A DNA stretch of 64,000 nt from Bursaphelenchus xylophilus (Eukaryota > Nematoda > Chromadorea > Rhabditida > Aphelenchoididae). The position numbers were made by a program, and so were the translations under genes. A model generated the notes under the pieces. It was given only the letters and a program-made list of their open reading frames with translations. It ran no database searches and was not told the DNA's origin. The DNA lies in contig CAJFCV020000006.1 in NCBI GenBank assembly GCA_904066235.2, positions 12,214,001-12,278,000 of the forward strand, given 5' to 3'. Shown piece by piece: positions 42,324 through 53,555 of the stretch (positions are counted from its first letter, which is position 1; the number at the start of each line of letters is the position of its first letter).

Positions 42324-45300
42324 TCTCGTTGCAGGTTCTGGGATCCCCGAGATGAAGACAATCCTTCGTGGAGTAATATTGAAGGATTACCTGACATTTC
42401 GAACATTGCTCTCAAAGTTCATTGGACTTACCTTCTCATTAGGGTCCGGTGTGCCGATCGGGAAAGTTGTAGGTTCTTCACGCTCATGCTGCTATCCAGA
42501 AAAACTGAATTAACAAAGGAGGACCCTCAAGTGAAACACTCAGATTTTCTTTGAATTTTGCAGGGCATTCGACACCTATCAATTCCCCAAAATTTTCTTA
42601 TAGCTCGCGCTTTGCAGGGAGGGTCGTTTCTGGAAATAGCGACTCGCGTAAAAAAATACAAAATTAGCCTAAATTTGCGTGAAGTGTGATCAAGATCCGA
42701 GTGTCGCGCTTGGGGTACTTCCTGTGTGGGTTCAAACTCTGAGCTTCATCTTATTGAAACACGTTTCATTTAGTCACCACATTTTACTCGTCTGTCATTT
42801 CCCCATCAGTTTGTCTGTCGTGAACTTTCGGTTTAAAAATCTCGGTTGTTTCTGCAAAACGCGAGCTAGGATTCACGCATATATCTTAGAAAAAATATTC
42901 AAAATTTGTGCCAAGTTTCATCAAAATCTGAGCGTCGCACTTGGAGTACTTCCCTTGCTAGTTGGAGAGGGAGTCATTTTGCCATGTTTTTGATACTTCC
43001 CGGATACAAAATGATACGTTTTTTGCCACTGGATCAGGCCCCTCACTGCAGCTTTACCTGTTTTAGGGTCCATTCGTGCATCTGGCCTCCATCGCCGCGA
43101 ACCTTCTCAGCAACCTTGCTGCCAGTTTTGATGGTGCCTATGGCAATGAATGCCGCAAGTCGGAGATGCTGGCTGCTGCATGCGCAGTGGGTGTTGCCTG
43201 TTGTTTCAGTGCTCCGGTTGGCGGTAAGACCTTCCAAAATTATGAGTTTTTTCCATCTTTAGGCGTTCTCTTCTCCATCGAGGTAACTACAATGTACTTC
43301 TCCGTGCGTAATTATTGGCGAGGATTCTTTGCCGCGGCGTGCGGTGCGACCGTTTTTCGGCTGTTGCGTGTTGTCTTGCTTCATTCCGAAGCGACGTTGG
43401 TCGCGTTCTATCAGACCGACTTCCCGAAAGACGCCTTCGAATACGAGGAGCTGCCGTTCTTCGCCTTGATCGGAGTGATTTGCGGATTTGTCGCCGCCAC
43501 TTACATCATCTTCTACCGCTCGTTGGTCCTGTTCCTTCGGCAGAATGATTATGCCAAGAAATTCTTTCAGAAAAAGTGAGTCAATGTTCTCGGCAATAGT
43601 ATCATGATATGTCAGTCTGTCGGGAAAATATTGAGCACTGTGTGGCATCGAAAATCGCCGCCGAGAAAATGAATTTTGTCGTGGCAAAATCAAATTGCTT
43701 TTCAATTCAGCGATCGGTGCAGCGACAATGTGCTCATTATTTTCTCGACAGACTGATAATTTAAAAGCTGTGTGTAGAAATACACACGTTCCAAAAGGAA
43801 AAAAAAACTATGATTCCAGCCCACAAGTAGCGAAACAAATTAAATTTTTTGCGATTTTTTGACCAAAAAAATCTGGGTTGTTTCAATCGCCCATGTGTGC
43901 TATTTGAGCGATACGATCGGCGCAACAACAATGTGTTCATTATTTTTCCGACAGATTAATAGGATTTTCATAAAGTGCGTAGACTTTTCGTCTGCTCATT
44001 ATTTTCCCGACAGACTGATATTATTTTATTTTCATTCCAGCTGGATCGTCTATCCGATCGTCGTCTCCTTCTTCGTTGCGTCCATCACATATCCGCGAGG
44101 CTACGGTAGATTTTTGACCGGTCGGGTAAGTAGAAACAACTCTGTTGACATTCTTCTCGCCATTCTAGTACAAGTTCACTCAAACGATCGTGGATCTGTT
44201 CTCCAATTGCACCTTCACCAAGCCCATGAAGTCGGCGGAAAGTCCGCATGGCTGCACGTTGGAGCAGCTGTCCACGTGGACCAACCACGAAGGCTATGGG
44301 CCATACAACTTCTTCGTGGTGGTTACTCTTTTCGCCTTCACTTTTGTAAGTCTTCTATTTTTGATGATTGTGGTTGAGCCTGAACTCTCCTCCTTTTATG
44401 ATTTCCACCAAAAAATCTGTATTCTCCCCTTTTTTGAATACTCTCCCATTTTGAAAATTGAAAAAACGAAGTGTGACATGTTATACGATGAAATTTTTTT
44501 TTCAAATTGAAAAAATGAGGTGTGACATCTTATACGATGAAAAATTTTTTTCAAATTGAGAAAAATGAGGTGTGACATGTTATACGATGAAATTTTTTTT
44601 TCAAATTGAGAAAAATGAGGTGTGACATGTTATACGATGAAATTTTTTTTCAAATTGAGAAAAATGAGGTGTGACATGTTATACGATGAAATTTTTTTTC
44701 AAATTAAGAATGTCACACCTAATTTTTTTTCAATTTGAAAAAAATTTTTATCGTATCAGATGTCACACCTTATTTTTTCAATTTGAAAAAAAAATTCATC
44801 GTATAAGATGTCACACCTCATTTTTTGAATTTTCAAACTGAGAGGGAGTGTTCAAAAAGGGGGAGAGTTCAAAAAAGGGTTAGAGGTCTGCCGCAACGGA
44901 TGATTGTCGGGAAAATAATGAGTATAATATCGCTGCGCCAATCGCACGGCATTTTGTACTTTTGGGACACAACCGATCTCCGCGACTTTTCGAATTTTTT
45001 TCGGAATGCGCTTGCTTTCTCTCGCCATATCTCGCTAGCCGCTTAAGCTAGAAGGCTAAACTTTGGCATGGCTGTAGCGTAAAAAGTCAGCTTTCAGAAA
45101 ATGTAAACGTTGTAAAAAAACCCAGCAACATAAACTTCACAACGACAATTGAAAAAAAAATAATTTTTAAAAGTTCTGCAATCCAAAAGTGCAGGTTACA
45201 TGATCGCAGTGGCAATTTTTTTGCTTATATGTGTGAAATTTGATTCTCTACAAGATTGCCAACTCTCATATGATTTGATCTGCCACGATCTGAGTTATGA

Positions 45301-48300
45301 TTAAACATCACAATGCTTTTTTTTGGTATTTTAAGGACATTTCGGCCCTTAGGGCATGAATCAAAAAATGATCTTTTCGGCGGCAATGCGATTTCCGATG
45401 CGACAGAGTGCTCATTATTTTCCCGACAGACTAATATCATCAACTTTTAGCTCTTTCTCTCCGGTCTCTGCAACACAATGCCGATTCCGTGCGGAATGTT
45501 CATGCCGACGTTCGTTGTGGGCGCGGCGATTGGGCGGGGTGTGGGCGAGTTCGTCTCCGTCATGTACCCGGATGGTATGCCGGGCGGAACGGACCAGCCC
45601 ATCTTCCCGGGAGTCTATGCGGTGGTGGGCGCGGCCGCGTTGTCGGGTGCCGTCTCGCACAGTGTTTCGGTGGCGATGATTTGCTGCGAAATGACTGGGC
45701 AGTTGGTCTATTTGATCCCGTTAATGGTGAGTGAGCATAGTCATTAGCGAAACGGTGATTTTTAGATTGCAGTAATCGTTGGCAACGCGGTCTGCAAACA
45801 TCTTCAGCCGTCGATTTATGATGCAGTCATCAATATCAAACATTTGCCATATCTCCCCGACATTCCGCCCTCCAATTCAGCGTAGGCGAAATACATTGAC
45901 GTCAAGGTATGACTCTTTAATTTAGTGTCCATCTCTTCACCGCTGAGCATATTATGGTGACTCCTGTGAGGTATCTGACCAAAAAAACAACCTATATGGA
46001 GATTCGGAATATCGTCGTGGAAATGAGGAAGGTCCACAGCTTTCCGGTGGTCGATGATCATGGTGAGAATTGGAATTATAAATACTAGGTCTCTCCAGCC
46101 AAAAAAGGTTTACGGGGGAACTACTCCCAGTGCGACGCTCAGATTTTCTTTAAATTTTGCAGGGTATGGACTAAATATCAATTACTAAAAGTTTTAGCTC
46201 GCGCTTTGCCGGCGCCGCCGAGATATCGAACGATTTTTGCCGCCGAGAGAGCACGCTAAATGTGGAGAGCGGTCAGAGAGAAAAGCGCTTTTTGGCCATA
46301 ACTTTGGCAGTTTCGTGCGGAAAAATTTGATTTTTTGTAGAAACATTATCCTTTACGGTAGAAATAAGCATGAAACTTTCGGTGCCGAAACACAGCAAAA
46401 AGTCCTACATTTTTGTCGACTTTCTATCTAAAAATCTCGGTTGTTTCTGCAAAGCGCGAGCTAGGATTTTCGTATATATCTTACAGAAAATAATTCTAAA
46501 TTTGTGCCAAGTTTTATCAAAATCTGAGCGTCGCACTTGGAGTACTTCCCCTGTTAGTGAAAAGGGAGCAACTGGACGAAGAGGGCACTACTTTTTATAA
46601 GGAAGGTACTTTTATGGAGTATGGAGTTACAGGTCGAGACATATATCAAAAAATTAGCAAAATGTCCCTGATTCAGAATATGCAAAAATTAGCTGCCTAA
46701 TTTTGGTCTGTAACGGCGAAACCCCCTCTGAAATTTGCTTGCAACACCGCAAAAATGGATTTTCTTGACGAAGTTTTTGCCAATTCAAAACTTTGTTTTG
46801 ACCTAGAGTAAACCCTGGCAAGCCTTTATATCAAGTTTGATTAACACTACACATTCATTAGAAGTTCCAGTGTGAAAAAAGGGCACTTTCTGGTGTTGCG
46901 AGGAAAGTTCAGAGGGGCTTTTCGCCCTTAAAAACCAAAATTGGGCAGCTAATTTTTGCATATTCCGAATCGGAAAAATTTTGCGATTTTTTGATGTATA
47001 TCTCGACTTGTAACTACATATCTAATAGAAGTACTGTCCCAGCCAAAATTGGAAAAAGTTCCTTATTTTGGCCACAAAGAAGGTACTCCGCGAACTGCGC
47101 CCAAGCTTGGGCACTAAAGCTAGAAAAAAACGCTTCGACCTAGCTGGCAATGGATTGCTATAAGCTCTATAGTTTTATTGGTACCTACGAAGGCTGTGAC
47201 GACTCATTTAGTTCCATACGGAGGCAATAAGTTTAGTTCCGGACATGTTTCATCGTATAAAGTGTAAAATCACAGGCTGCAGCCGTTTTTGAAGGGTAAG
47301 GTGGTACGTAAAAAAGAAGGTACCTCACTACCTAAATCCACTGTCCGGGCATTGAAAACGATGAATTAAACGTGCACGCTAAATTTGGGCTAATTCCGAC
47401 CAAAGTTACCTTAAAGTTATAAGTTGTGGCCAAAATAAGGAACTTTTACCCCAAAATTATTCCTCGGACTGACCTCTTCGCCCAGGAACCCTCTTCGGAT
47501 CCAACCGCCAAAAAATATTATTTTCACTTTTCCAGATTCGATGATGCTGCTCGGTTCGATTGCCAAGCGCCGTTTACTCGAAATCCTCAACCTTCAAATC
47601 GGCGACGAAGCCCGAAAACAAGAAGCGGAACGTCGTATTAAGGTCGCCATCGAGACAATCGACCAGCACTTCAAGGACAACATGGCGTTGAGGTTTTTGC
47701 AGGTGCTGGATGCTGATAGTAAGAAGACCAGCTTTGTTGATGGCGACTTCCATGCCAATGGAGGGATCCGGGAGCTCGAGCATGTGGATGAGATCAATGA
47801 AAATGGGCTTGAATATGAAACGAAAGAGGAGAAAAACGATGACAACGAAGATTTTGCAAATTCGAGAACACAATCGTTCACACGGAGCAGGTAAGATATT
47901 TCGTCCAAACGGAGTGTGACAAATGACACAAGAAATTAAAAAATTATGAGAAATATTTTTTGGTCATTAAACCCACGAAAATTGTGTTGTACCAAGGGAA
48001 ATTTTTTGTAGACTATATTTTTTTTATTTTTCAAAAAATATACACGGTAAGGGCTTGGTCGCCCCTTACCATAAAATTTTTTGAAAACCGAAAAAAATAA
48101 TTCTAAAAAAATTCGACTTACAGGGGAAGTGCTTCAAGTGTGACGCTCAGATTTTCTTTAAATTTTGCACACACATCGAGTATGGACTAAATATCAATTC
48201 CTGAAAGTTTTAGCTCGCGCTTTGCGGGCGCCGCCGAGATATTGAACGATTTTTGCCGCCGAGAGAGCACGCTCAACGTGGAGAGCGGTCAGAGAGAAAA

Positions 48301-51300
48301 CCGCTTTTTGGCCATAACTTTGGCAGTTTCGTGCGGAAAAATTTGATTTTTTGTAGAAACATTATTCTTTACGGTTGAAATAGGCATGAAACTTTTCGTG
48401 CCGAAATTCGGCAAAAAGTCCCAAATTTTCGCCGACTTTCGATCTAAAAATCTCGGTTGTTTCTGCAAAGCGCGAGCTAGGATTCCCGCATATATCTTAG
48501 AAAAAATTATTCTAAATTTGTGCCAAGTTTCATCAAAATCTGAGCGTCACACTTCAAGTACTTCCCTTGTTAGTCCCCCCTTACCATATCATCTCCTCAA
48601 GGTGCCCCCTTCATCCAATGCCCTCCTCAAACCAAACCCTTTAGATTCACAATCGAGCCAGTCACCGCGGAGACCATCAAAGATGAGATGAAGAAAGCCA
48701 AAGCAACATCGGACAGGCCAAAGAAGATCCGCTATTTCAGCGGCGGAAATGGCAGTAAATCGCCGGCGGCAGCGCCCGCAAGAGTTCGACGAAACGCCTT
48801 CAGCAGCGCATCCATTCATAGCGAGAATAAAGAGGAGGCAGAGGAGGAGGAAAGAGCAGAGGCGGCCAGGAAAGAAGAGACAAAATCGGTGCATTCGGAG
48901 GTGTCGGACACGTCGAAGAAACTGAGTTGGCCGTCCAAATTGAATTATGACTCTGTTAGCAGTAAGTTGCAAAATTGAGGTAAAGTGGTTAAGCTCCTTC
49001 AAGCTGAGATGCGATTCGAAATTTCAACGAAATTTTAACGGCACTTCTCCGCTAACCTCAAAACTTTGATTTCCAGAGAATCTCGCGAGTTTCCTCCGCA
49101 ACACCAAGAATCGCTTCAACCTGCAGAAACGCAAAAACACCAAAGAAAAGGCGGAATACGATCTGTTCGAGGACGAGAGGAGGGTCTGGGAACAGGAGCA
49201 ACTGCAACAATCGATCGAAATCGATGAAAATCTCATCGATCCGGCGCCATTCCAGCTGGTTCGGAGGACCTCTTTGTACAAAGTGCACTCGGTATTTTCG
49301 CTGTTATCGCTGAACCGAGCCTACGTCACCGACAGAGGTCGGCTGGTGGGAGTTGTGGCGTTGAAGGATGTGAGTAAATTATGCGAAAAGAATGGCGTTG
49401 AAAGTTGCTTTTTTACTGTTTTTCTTTCCTTTCTTTGTCCATAGGCCAACTAAAAGTTATCAGCTGTCAGGAAAATGATGAGCACAATGTTGCATCCAAA
49501 AGCGAAAACGACGTTTGTCGTGACAAAATCAAGTCGCGTTTCAATTCAGCGACGTGACCGATGCAGTAATATTGCGCCCATTATTTTCCCGACAGACTGA
49601 TATAAATACTGCCGAGTCGGCAAGGATTTTTCTTTCTTTGCTAGCCAAGATTCTCACCGATGAGTTTGCGGCCTGTCAGGGAAATTATGTGGATTTGTTG
49701 CGCCTTGGAATTGCACACCATCGCTTTGCGACGGCTAGCCGCGGTCGATGGTGACTGCGACGAGGCGAGACATTTTGCTTCGACAAATCCACATTATTTT
49801 CCCGACAGACTGATATGCAGCCTAGAGCAAACTCACCAGAAAATTGATTTTTTACTAGTCCGTTCGCAAAGTCGCTGGAGTGATTTCGCCGACATGCAAA
49901 GTGCGAAAACAAAGGTTCGCTTTGCACTGCGCAGTAGGCTTTCTTGGGCTGTCGCTCGCATAATTTTTAGACCTTTTCTGGGTAAAAGTTCCTTATTTTG
50001 GCCACGACTTATAACTTTGCGGAAACTGGTCGGAATTAGCCCAAATTTAGCGCGCACGCTCAATTCATCGTTTTCAATGTCCGGACAGTGGATTTGGTTA
50101 GCGAGGTACCTTCTTTTTTTACGTACCACCTCACCCTTCAAAAACGGCTGCAGCCTGTGATTTTACACTTTATACGATGAAACGTGTCCAGAACTAAACT
50201 TATTGCCTCCGTATGGGACTAAATGAGTCGTCATCGCCTTCGTGGGTACCCTTAAAACTATAGAGCTATTATGGTAATTCAGGGCCAGCTAGGTCGAAGC
50301 GTTTTTTCCTAACTTTATTGCCCAAGCTTGGGCGCAGTTCGCGGAGTACCTTTGTTGTGGCCAAAATAAGGAAGTTTTCCCTTTTCTGCACAATGCAAGT
50401 CGCCGACGTCACTTCAGCAACTTTGCTAGAATTCCTATGCCTTTTTTTTTCATTTTTTCAACTAACCTTTTTCAGCTCGTTGCTTGCCTTATCGCCCATA
50501 AACTCGCTTTATTTCATTGGCAATGACGAAGAGTCCAATCAGCTTTATCTTTCAAATATTGCTACAATCCGCATGATACCCAAAAAAAGTTTCAAGTGCT
50601 AGCACTGCAAATACGACGATGTTTCAACCCGATTCATCGTTCTCTCTCATTCTCAGGTCCGAATTGCGATTCAAAACGCGCAGAGCGGCGTTCCGGCCGG
50701 TGGCCCGCCCGAAACCCCCTCGGTTACAGTAACGGCGGATACGTACGATGCGGACGCGGAGAAAGGCCTCGGCGAAGAGGGCTCACAATATGGCAGCAAT
50801 TACAATACAATGGAGCCACATCCCGAGGTCGCGCAAAACTTTATGGAACAAATCGAAAGACACCGAATGAAATTGGAGCAAACCAACAACTCTGAGGTCC
50901 ATGATCTGCTGACTCCACCGCTGAAGGTAGGAAAATGCCCTGTATTTTTTTGACAAAAAAAGTACCACTATCGAGTAGAGTTACAAGTCGAGACATATAA
51001 AGTTTTAACCAATTCAAAAGCTTTGCTTTGAGCTAAAGTAAACCCTGGCATCTTGACAAGCCTTAAAAATATCAACTTTGATTAATACTACATAATCTAA
51101 ATCAGGAAAATTTTGCGATTTTTTGATATATATCTCGACCTGTAACCAGAGATTGCCGGCCCAAAGTCGAAGTCAGGCTTCGCGGCGTTCAGAAAAGTAA
51201 AAATTTCGTGATCTTGCAATCTCTGCCTGTGACTTCACACTCCGTAGAAGTACTTACCTTGTAAGCACGTGGACTCTGAAATCTTCTCTTGAAATTACAT

Positions 51301-51833
51301 TAGGTAGCTCCATTTAACTTCAGATTGTTCATCCAAGTCAGGCCGACCTTCAACGCTACTACAACCACCCAATGTTGACCATCCACGAAGAGTCCGAACC
51401 AATAAATTGGAGCCGGAAATCGTCGCTGAAATCGCAGGCTTCAACGGAATTGGAGGAGCGGGGACGAGTCGAATTCCACACCCACAGCGACGCGAATATT
51501 GGGCCAAGTCAGCCGGTTAGTCGGCGACAATCCACCATTTTGGAGTGAGTTGACTATGACTATATACAAACTTCGATTTAGCCACATTTTCCGGATTTTT
51601 TCGACCGGTTTTTTAGTCGAAATTTTGATAAGAAATTTTCGACTCTGTATTTGTCATCAATTTTCAGAGAACTGGGCGAACAGACGGATCTGGCCGGACC
51701 TGTGGCCGAGGCCGTCGCCTACATTCAAGCCAAAGAAGTGACGATTGAGGATTTGCGCGCGTTGGGCGAGGAAATCGAAGAGGAAAAACACGAATCGCAG
51801 GAGGAGGCGGAGCCCTCACATCAAGAAAAATGA
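38232..51833 (+). CDS. clh: ClC-type chloride channel with two CBS domains
   Basis: Eighteen exons in frame (1184 aa): 38232-38312, 39191-39380, 39488-39607, 39652-39798, 42335-42468, 43067-43223, 43263-43575, 44041-44125, 44169-44345, 45451-45726, 45766-45881, 45926-46062, 47536-47890, 48645-48961, 49077-49369, 50657-50926, 51324-51544, 51668-51833. Membrane core from helix B (about 100). Filter motifs GSGIP (180-184) and GMFMP (483-487), and pore Tyr Y578. CBS1 spans about 600-665 and CBS2 about 915-985 ([20 protein letters not shown]). FSIEVT has Val where exchangers have the proton Glu, so this is a channel. The gating Glu of GKEGP is replaced: GKV224GP, given the favoured donor GTAGGT at 42469. 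The body resembles ClC-1/2-like plasma-membrane channels. The inter-CBS linker and tail are long, acidic and Ser-rich. Most large introns are full of repeats. Confidence 0.93.
38470..39030. repeat. ClC intron 1: family D-like and GCAC motif
   Basis: 38477-38800 matches one side of family D (starts GGGAAGTACACCAAGTGCGA). It then passes into a short stretch with decayed GCACAGTG motifs at about 38870-39020. A 20-bp inverted repeat, TAAAATATAGTCGTG/CACGACTATATTTTA, lies at 39055-39095. Confidence 0.55.
39414..39455. repeat. TA microsatellite
   Basis: About 20 TA dinucleotides in ClC intron 2, some 30 bp from exon 3. A second run lies before exon 5. Confidence 0.9.
39849..40769. mobile_element. 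CAGGGTGGG-ended inverted-repeat element
   Basis: 921 bp in ClC intron 4. The ends CAGGGTGGGCCACTCGAAAC and complement extend as inverted repeats for roughly 220 bp (phrases GCGGAGACTCCGCCGATTTT and GGAGCTGAGACCCGCCATTT on the left, complements on the right). TA flanks at 39847-39848 and 40770-40771. No transposase is visible. TA targeting suggests the Tc1/mariner superfamily. Confidence 0.85.
40772..41985. mobile_element. CAGGGTGTTTC fold-back element, near-complete palindrome
   Basis: 1214 bp directly abutting the previous element and sharing its TA. The other TA is at 41986-41987. Ends CAGGGTGTTTCAAGAAATTC and complement. The inverted repeat runs nearly the whole length, so each arm is about 600 bp with a centre near 41380. 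The inner arms repeat the phrase CATTTCCCAGCTCTGTATCT several times. No ORF of note. Confidence 0.88.
42000..42283. repeat. Family A MITE interrupted by TTTTATACGATGAAA unit
   Basis: Left end TCAGTCTGTCGGGAAAATAA at 42002 and right end TTCCCGACAGGCTGA. Between them lies a block (about 42060-42213) that is the reverse complement of roughly 37170-37325 in the nuclear receptor intron. Confidence 0.8.
42282..42323. repeat. TA-rich microsatellite
   Basis: TA repeats broken by single C, ending 11 bp before exon 5 of the ClC gene, where the pyrimidine tract would be expected. Confidence 0.85.
42515..42957. repeat. MITE family D copy, ClC intron 5
   Basis: Diverged copy: left end GGAGGACCCTCAAGTGAAAC, right end GAGCGTCGCACTTGGAGTAC then TTCCCTTG. 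One half of the family G palindrome follows (42960-43062). Confidence 0.65.
43612..43757. repeat. MITE family A copy, ClC intron 7
   Basis: Starts TCAGTCTGTCGGGAAAATAT and ends TCATTATTTTCTCGACAGAC then TGA. Further half-copies in the same intron end at about 43960 and 44020. Confidence 0.85.
44462..44820. repeat. TGTTATACGATGAAA minisatellite, ClC intron 9
   Basis: About five tandem 48-58-bp units of GTGTGACATGTTATACGATG plus AAATTTTTTTTCAAATTGAG, then two or three units in inverted orientation, making a large potential hairpin. The core differs from the receptor arrays by TGTTATACG for TTTTATACG. Confidence 0.88.
46114..46554 (+). repeat. MITE family D copy, ClC intron 12
   Basis: Starts GGGGGAACTACTCCCAGTGC and ends GCGTCGCACTTGGAGTACTT then CCCCTG. 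The interior has CGAGATATCGAACGATTTTT and GAGAGAGCACGCTAAATGTG. Confidence 0.8.
46604..47033. repeat. Inverted-repeat element F, ClC intron 12
   Basis: About 430 bp with arms beginning GGTACTTTTATGGAGTATGG and ending TCTAATAGAAGTACT. The arms contain GTTACAGGTCGAGACATATA and its complement. Fragments lie at 1583-1900, 50965-51250 and 57755-57925. Confidence 0.75.
47058..47443 (+). repeat. MITE family E copy, ClC intron 12
   Basis: 386 bp with inverted ends GTTCCTTATTTTGGCCAC. An inverted copy of the whole unit lies at 49988-50373 in another intron of the same gene. Confidence 0.85.
48121..48569 (+). repeat. MITE family D copy, ClC intron 13
   Basis: Best-preserved copy: CAGGGGAAGTGCTTCAAGTG at the left, its complement CACTTCAAGTACTTCCCTTG at the right, about 450 bp between, TA adjacent on the left. 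It ends about 75 bp before exon 14. Confidence 0.88.
49460..49602. repeat. MITE family A copy, ClC intron 15
   Basis: Starts TCAGCTGTCAGGAAAATGAT and ends CATTATTTTCCCGACAGACT then GA. Confidence 0.8.
49671..49813. repeat. MITE family A, GTGGATT subfamily
   Basis: Left arm CTGTCAGGGAAATTATGTGG, right arm AATCCACATTATTTTCCCGA then CAGACTGAT. The same subfamily ends appear at about 62164-62440 and 4804. Confidence 0.75.
49988..50373 (-). repeat. MITE family E copy, inverted, ClC intron 15
   Basis: Reverse complement of 47058-47443 over its full length with scattered differences, both ends intact. Confidence 0.85.
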
Positions 51834-52174
51834 ATTTATCACGATCGAGCCGGGTTAAAACTTTTCTAAGTTGTTGTTTATTTTATCTGGTTAAACTTTT
51901 TCTTCCAACAAAAGCTGATTTGAACTTTTTTTTGACAATATTCGATATTGTTTTAGACAAAAATACGGTTTTCAGGCGATTTCAGCGGAAAAAATCGGAG
52001 TCTAGCTCTTAAATTTGGCTTGAAAATAAATAAAAATTGTTGATTTTTATTATCCAAAATTTTTTCCAAGAAAAAATCATGTTTTTCTGTCTAAAAATCG
52101 TATTATATTCCAACCAATCGTTTCCGCTTTTTCCCGGCAAGAATTGGAGAGAAAAAAGAAAAAGGAGCGGGATG
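51834..52174. other. ClC 3' region
   Basis: About 340 bp. AATAAA-type signals cluster at about 52025-52032 (GAAAATAAATAAAAATTG). Nothing else is recognised. Confidence 0.5.
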
Positions 52175-52246
52175 CGCCAAATAGCCGAGTGGTTTCCGAA
52201 CAAGACTGCAACTCGAAAACTCGCAGGTTCGATTCCCACTTGGGTG
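52175..52246 (+). pseudogene. Degenerate tRNA-like sequence (possible SINE head)
   Basis: An A-box (TAGCCGAGTGG) and a B-box (GGTTCGATTCC) are correctly ordered for RNA polymerase III. An acceptor stem can be drawn with six of seven pairs (CGCCAAA with TTGGGTG, one G-U included). The T-stem has two mismatches and the D and anticodon stems are poor, so a working tRNA is unlikely. It may be a decayed tRNA or the head of a tRNA-derived SINE. Confidence 0.45.
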
Positions 52247-52499
52247 TGAGATGACGAATACTGACTTTTCAGTGGGAATCTCTCTGAATCCCGTGATGAA
52301 AAACAGTTTTGACGAGATCACAATTTTACATTTTGCCCGGGACAAAAAGAACAGATTTTTCTCACCGTTCGTTTTTGCGGGTCGCAGGGAAAATCGGATT
52401 TTTCAAGTCAAATATGAAGATTCTTCCCATCTAGAAAAGCGTTGTTTATTGCAAATTCTCACAAATATTTTATTAATTATTATTATTTTTTGAGGACTT

Positions 52500-53555
52500 T
52501 TAAACGAACGGAATAAGTTGTCGGATGGTCCGCGGCACCAAGCACTTCCCATCTTTGCAGCGAGTGTCGGGAACCTCCCGCCGCAGACGCATAATTCCGC
52601 CGGCCAGCATGTCGAGCCGTTGAAGTTGGGCGTCCAGATTGGGTTCGGAACTCAAGAGCGCCTCGAGGCGGATTGGCGACGCTTCAATTGGGAATGCGGA
52701 TGTTTCTGGAAATGCAATTTACTGTATAAATTTTTAGGAACAAGTCTTTTGCAAAGCTTTCGGCTTACTACGAAGTTAGTGGGATTAAACTAAAGGAATA
52801 GTAGTTAAATTTTAATTAATTCGAAAGTAGTAAACGCTCGGAAGCTCGGACCTTGAGACATTATATTAGCGTGTTTTACAAGGAATTTGCAGCGAAAAGT
52901 TAACGGAAATGAAAAAAATAAATAAATGAGGTTTAGACAAAAAAAAAAATTAAAATGAAAAATAGTGTAATTTTTTACAAAAAAAAACATTTTGTGACGT
53001 TTCTCTTGGGTTCAAATTTTGCGTGTATACTAAACAAAACTCACAACCCACACAAAAAATTAGAGTCATTGCCTTTGCAGTCAAGATACGTATAGACCTT
53101 CGTTGAAGGGTTGTGTCATCATAAAAGCAAGAAGAAAATATTTTTTCAGGCTTCTATATTATCAGTGTGCCGAAAAAATAATGAGCACAGTGTCGCTGAC
53201 GTTGTCCTTATTATTTTCCCGACAGACGATAATAAGATCACAGGTTTTGGGAGACTGCAGACAGTCAGAGAAATGAAGTTTCCCTAAACGAAATGCGACG
53301 AACGGTTTGATGTCTTTCCTTTCGACTCTTGCGGTAACCAACTCTAAATGATAATTGGTCTCATCTATGATTTTGCCGCGACACGATTCATTATCTCGGC
53401 GGCAATGCAATTTTCGCTACGACAGAGTGCTCATTATTTTCCCGACAGACGGAGAGTATAATATTCTATGCCAAATATGCGTACAACTATCACTCCAACT
53501 TACGGTAGCTCAGTAGCAATGCTGCGGCGACAACAAGGACACACTTCATCTCCAT
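52500..53555 (-). CDS. Secreted peptide precursor, two exons, 85 aa
   Basis: Exon 1 is 53504-53555 and exon 2 is 52500-52705. The 798-bp intron has a GTAAG donor and a TTTCCAG acceptor, and the joined frame is open to TAA. Residues 1-21 are a clear signal peptide (MEMKCVLVVAAALLLSY then QTSA). A spacer follows, then the furin-type site RLRR at 57-60. The remaining 25 residues start EVPDTRCKDGKC, with two cysteines (C67, C72) able to form a six-residue ring, and end LIPFV without an amidation glycine. This looks like a neuropeptide or peptide-hormone precursor, but I know no matching family. The intron contains family A and C repeats. Minus-strand AATAAA lies about 20 bp past the stop (plus 52478-52483). 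Exon 1 codes only 17 residues, so ORF scans would miss it. Confidence 0.75.
53230..53369 (-). repeat. Family C segment inside peptide gene intron
   Basis: Inverted copy of the 150-bp unit, flanked on both sides by family A half-copies (53162-53228 and 53370-53452). Confidence 0.8.

Noticed and set aside
42900..43262. 118-codon frame overlapping ClC exon 6
   Set aside because: Out of frame with the channel exons, which splice cleanly into a canonical ClC sequence.
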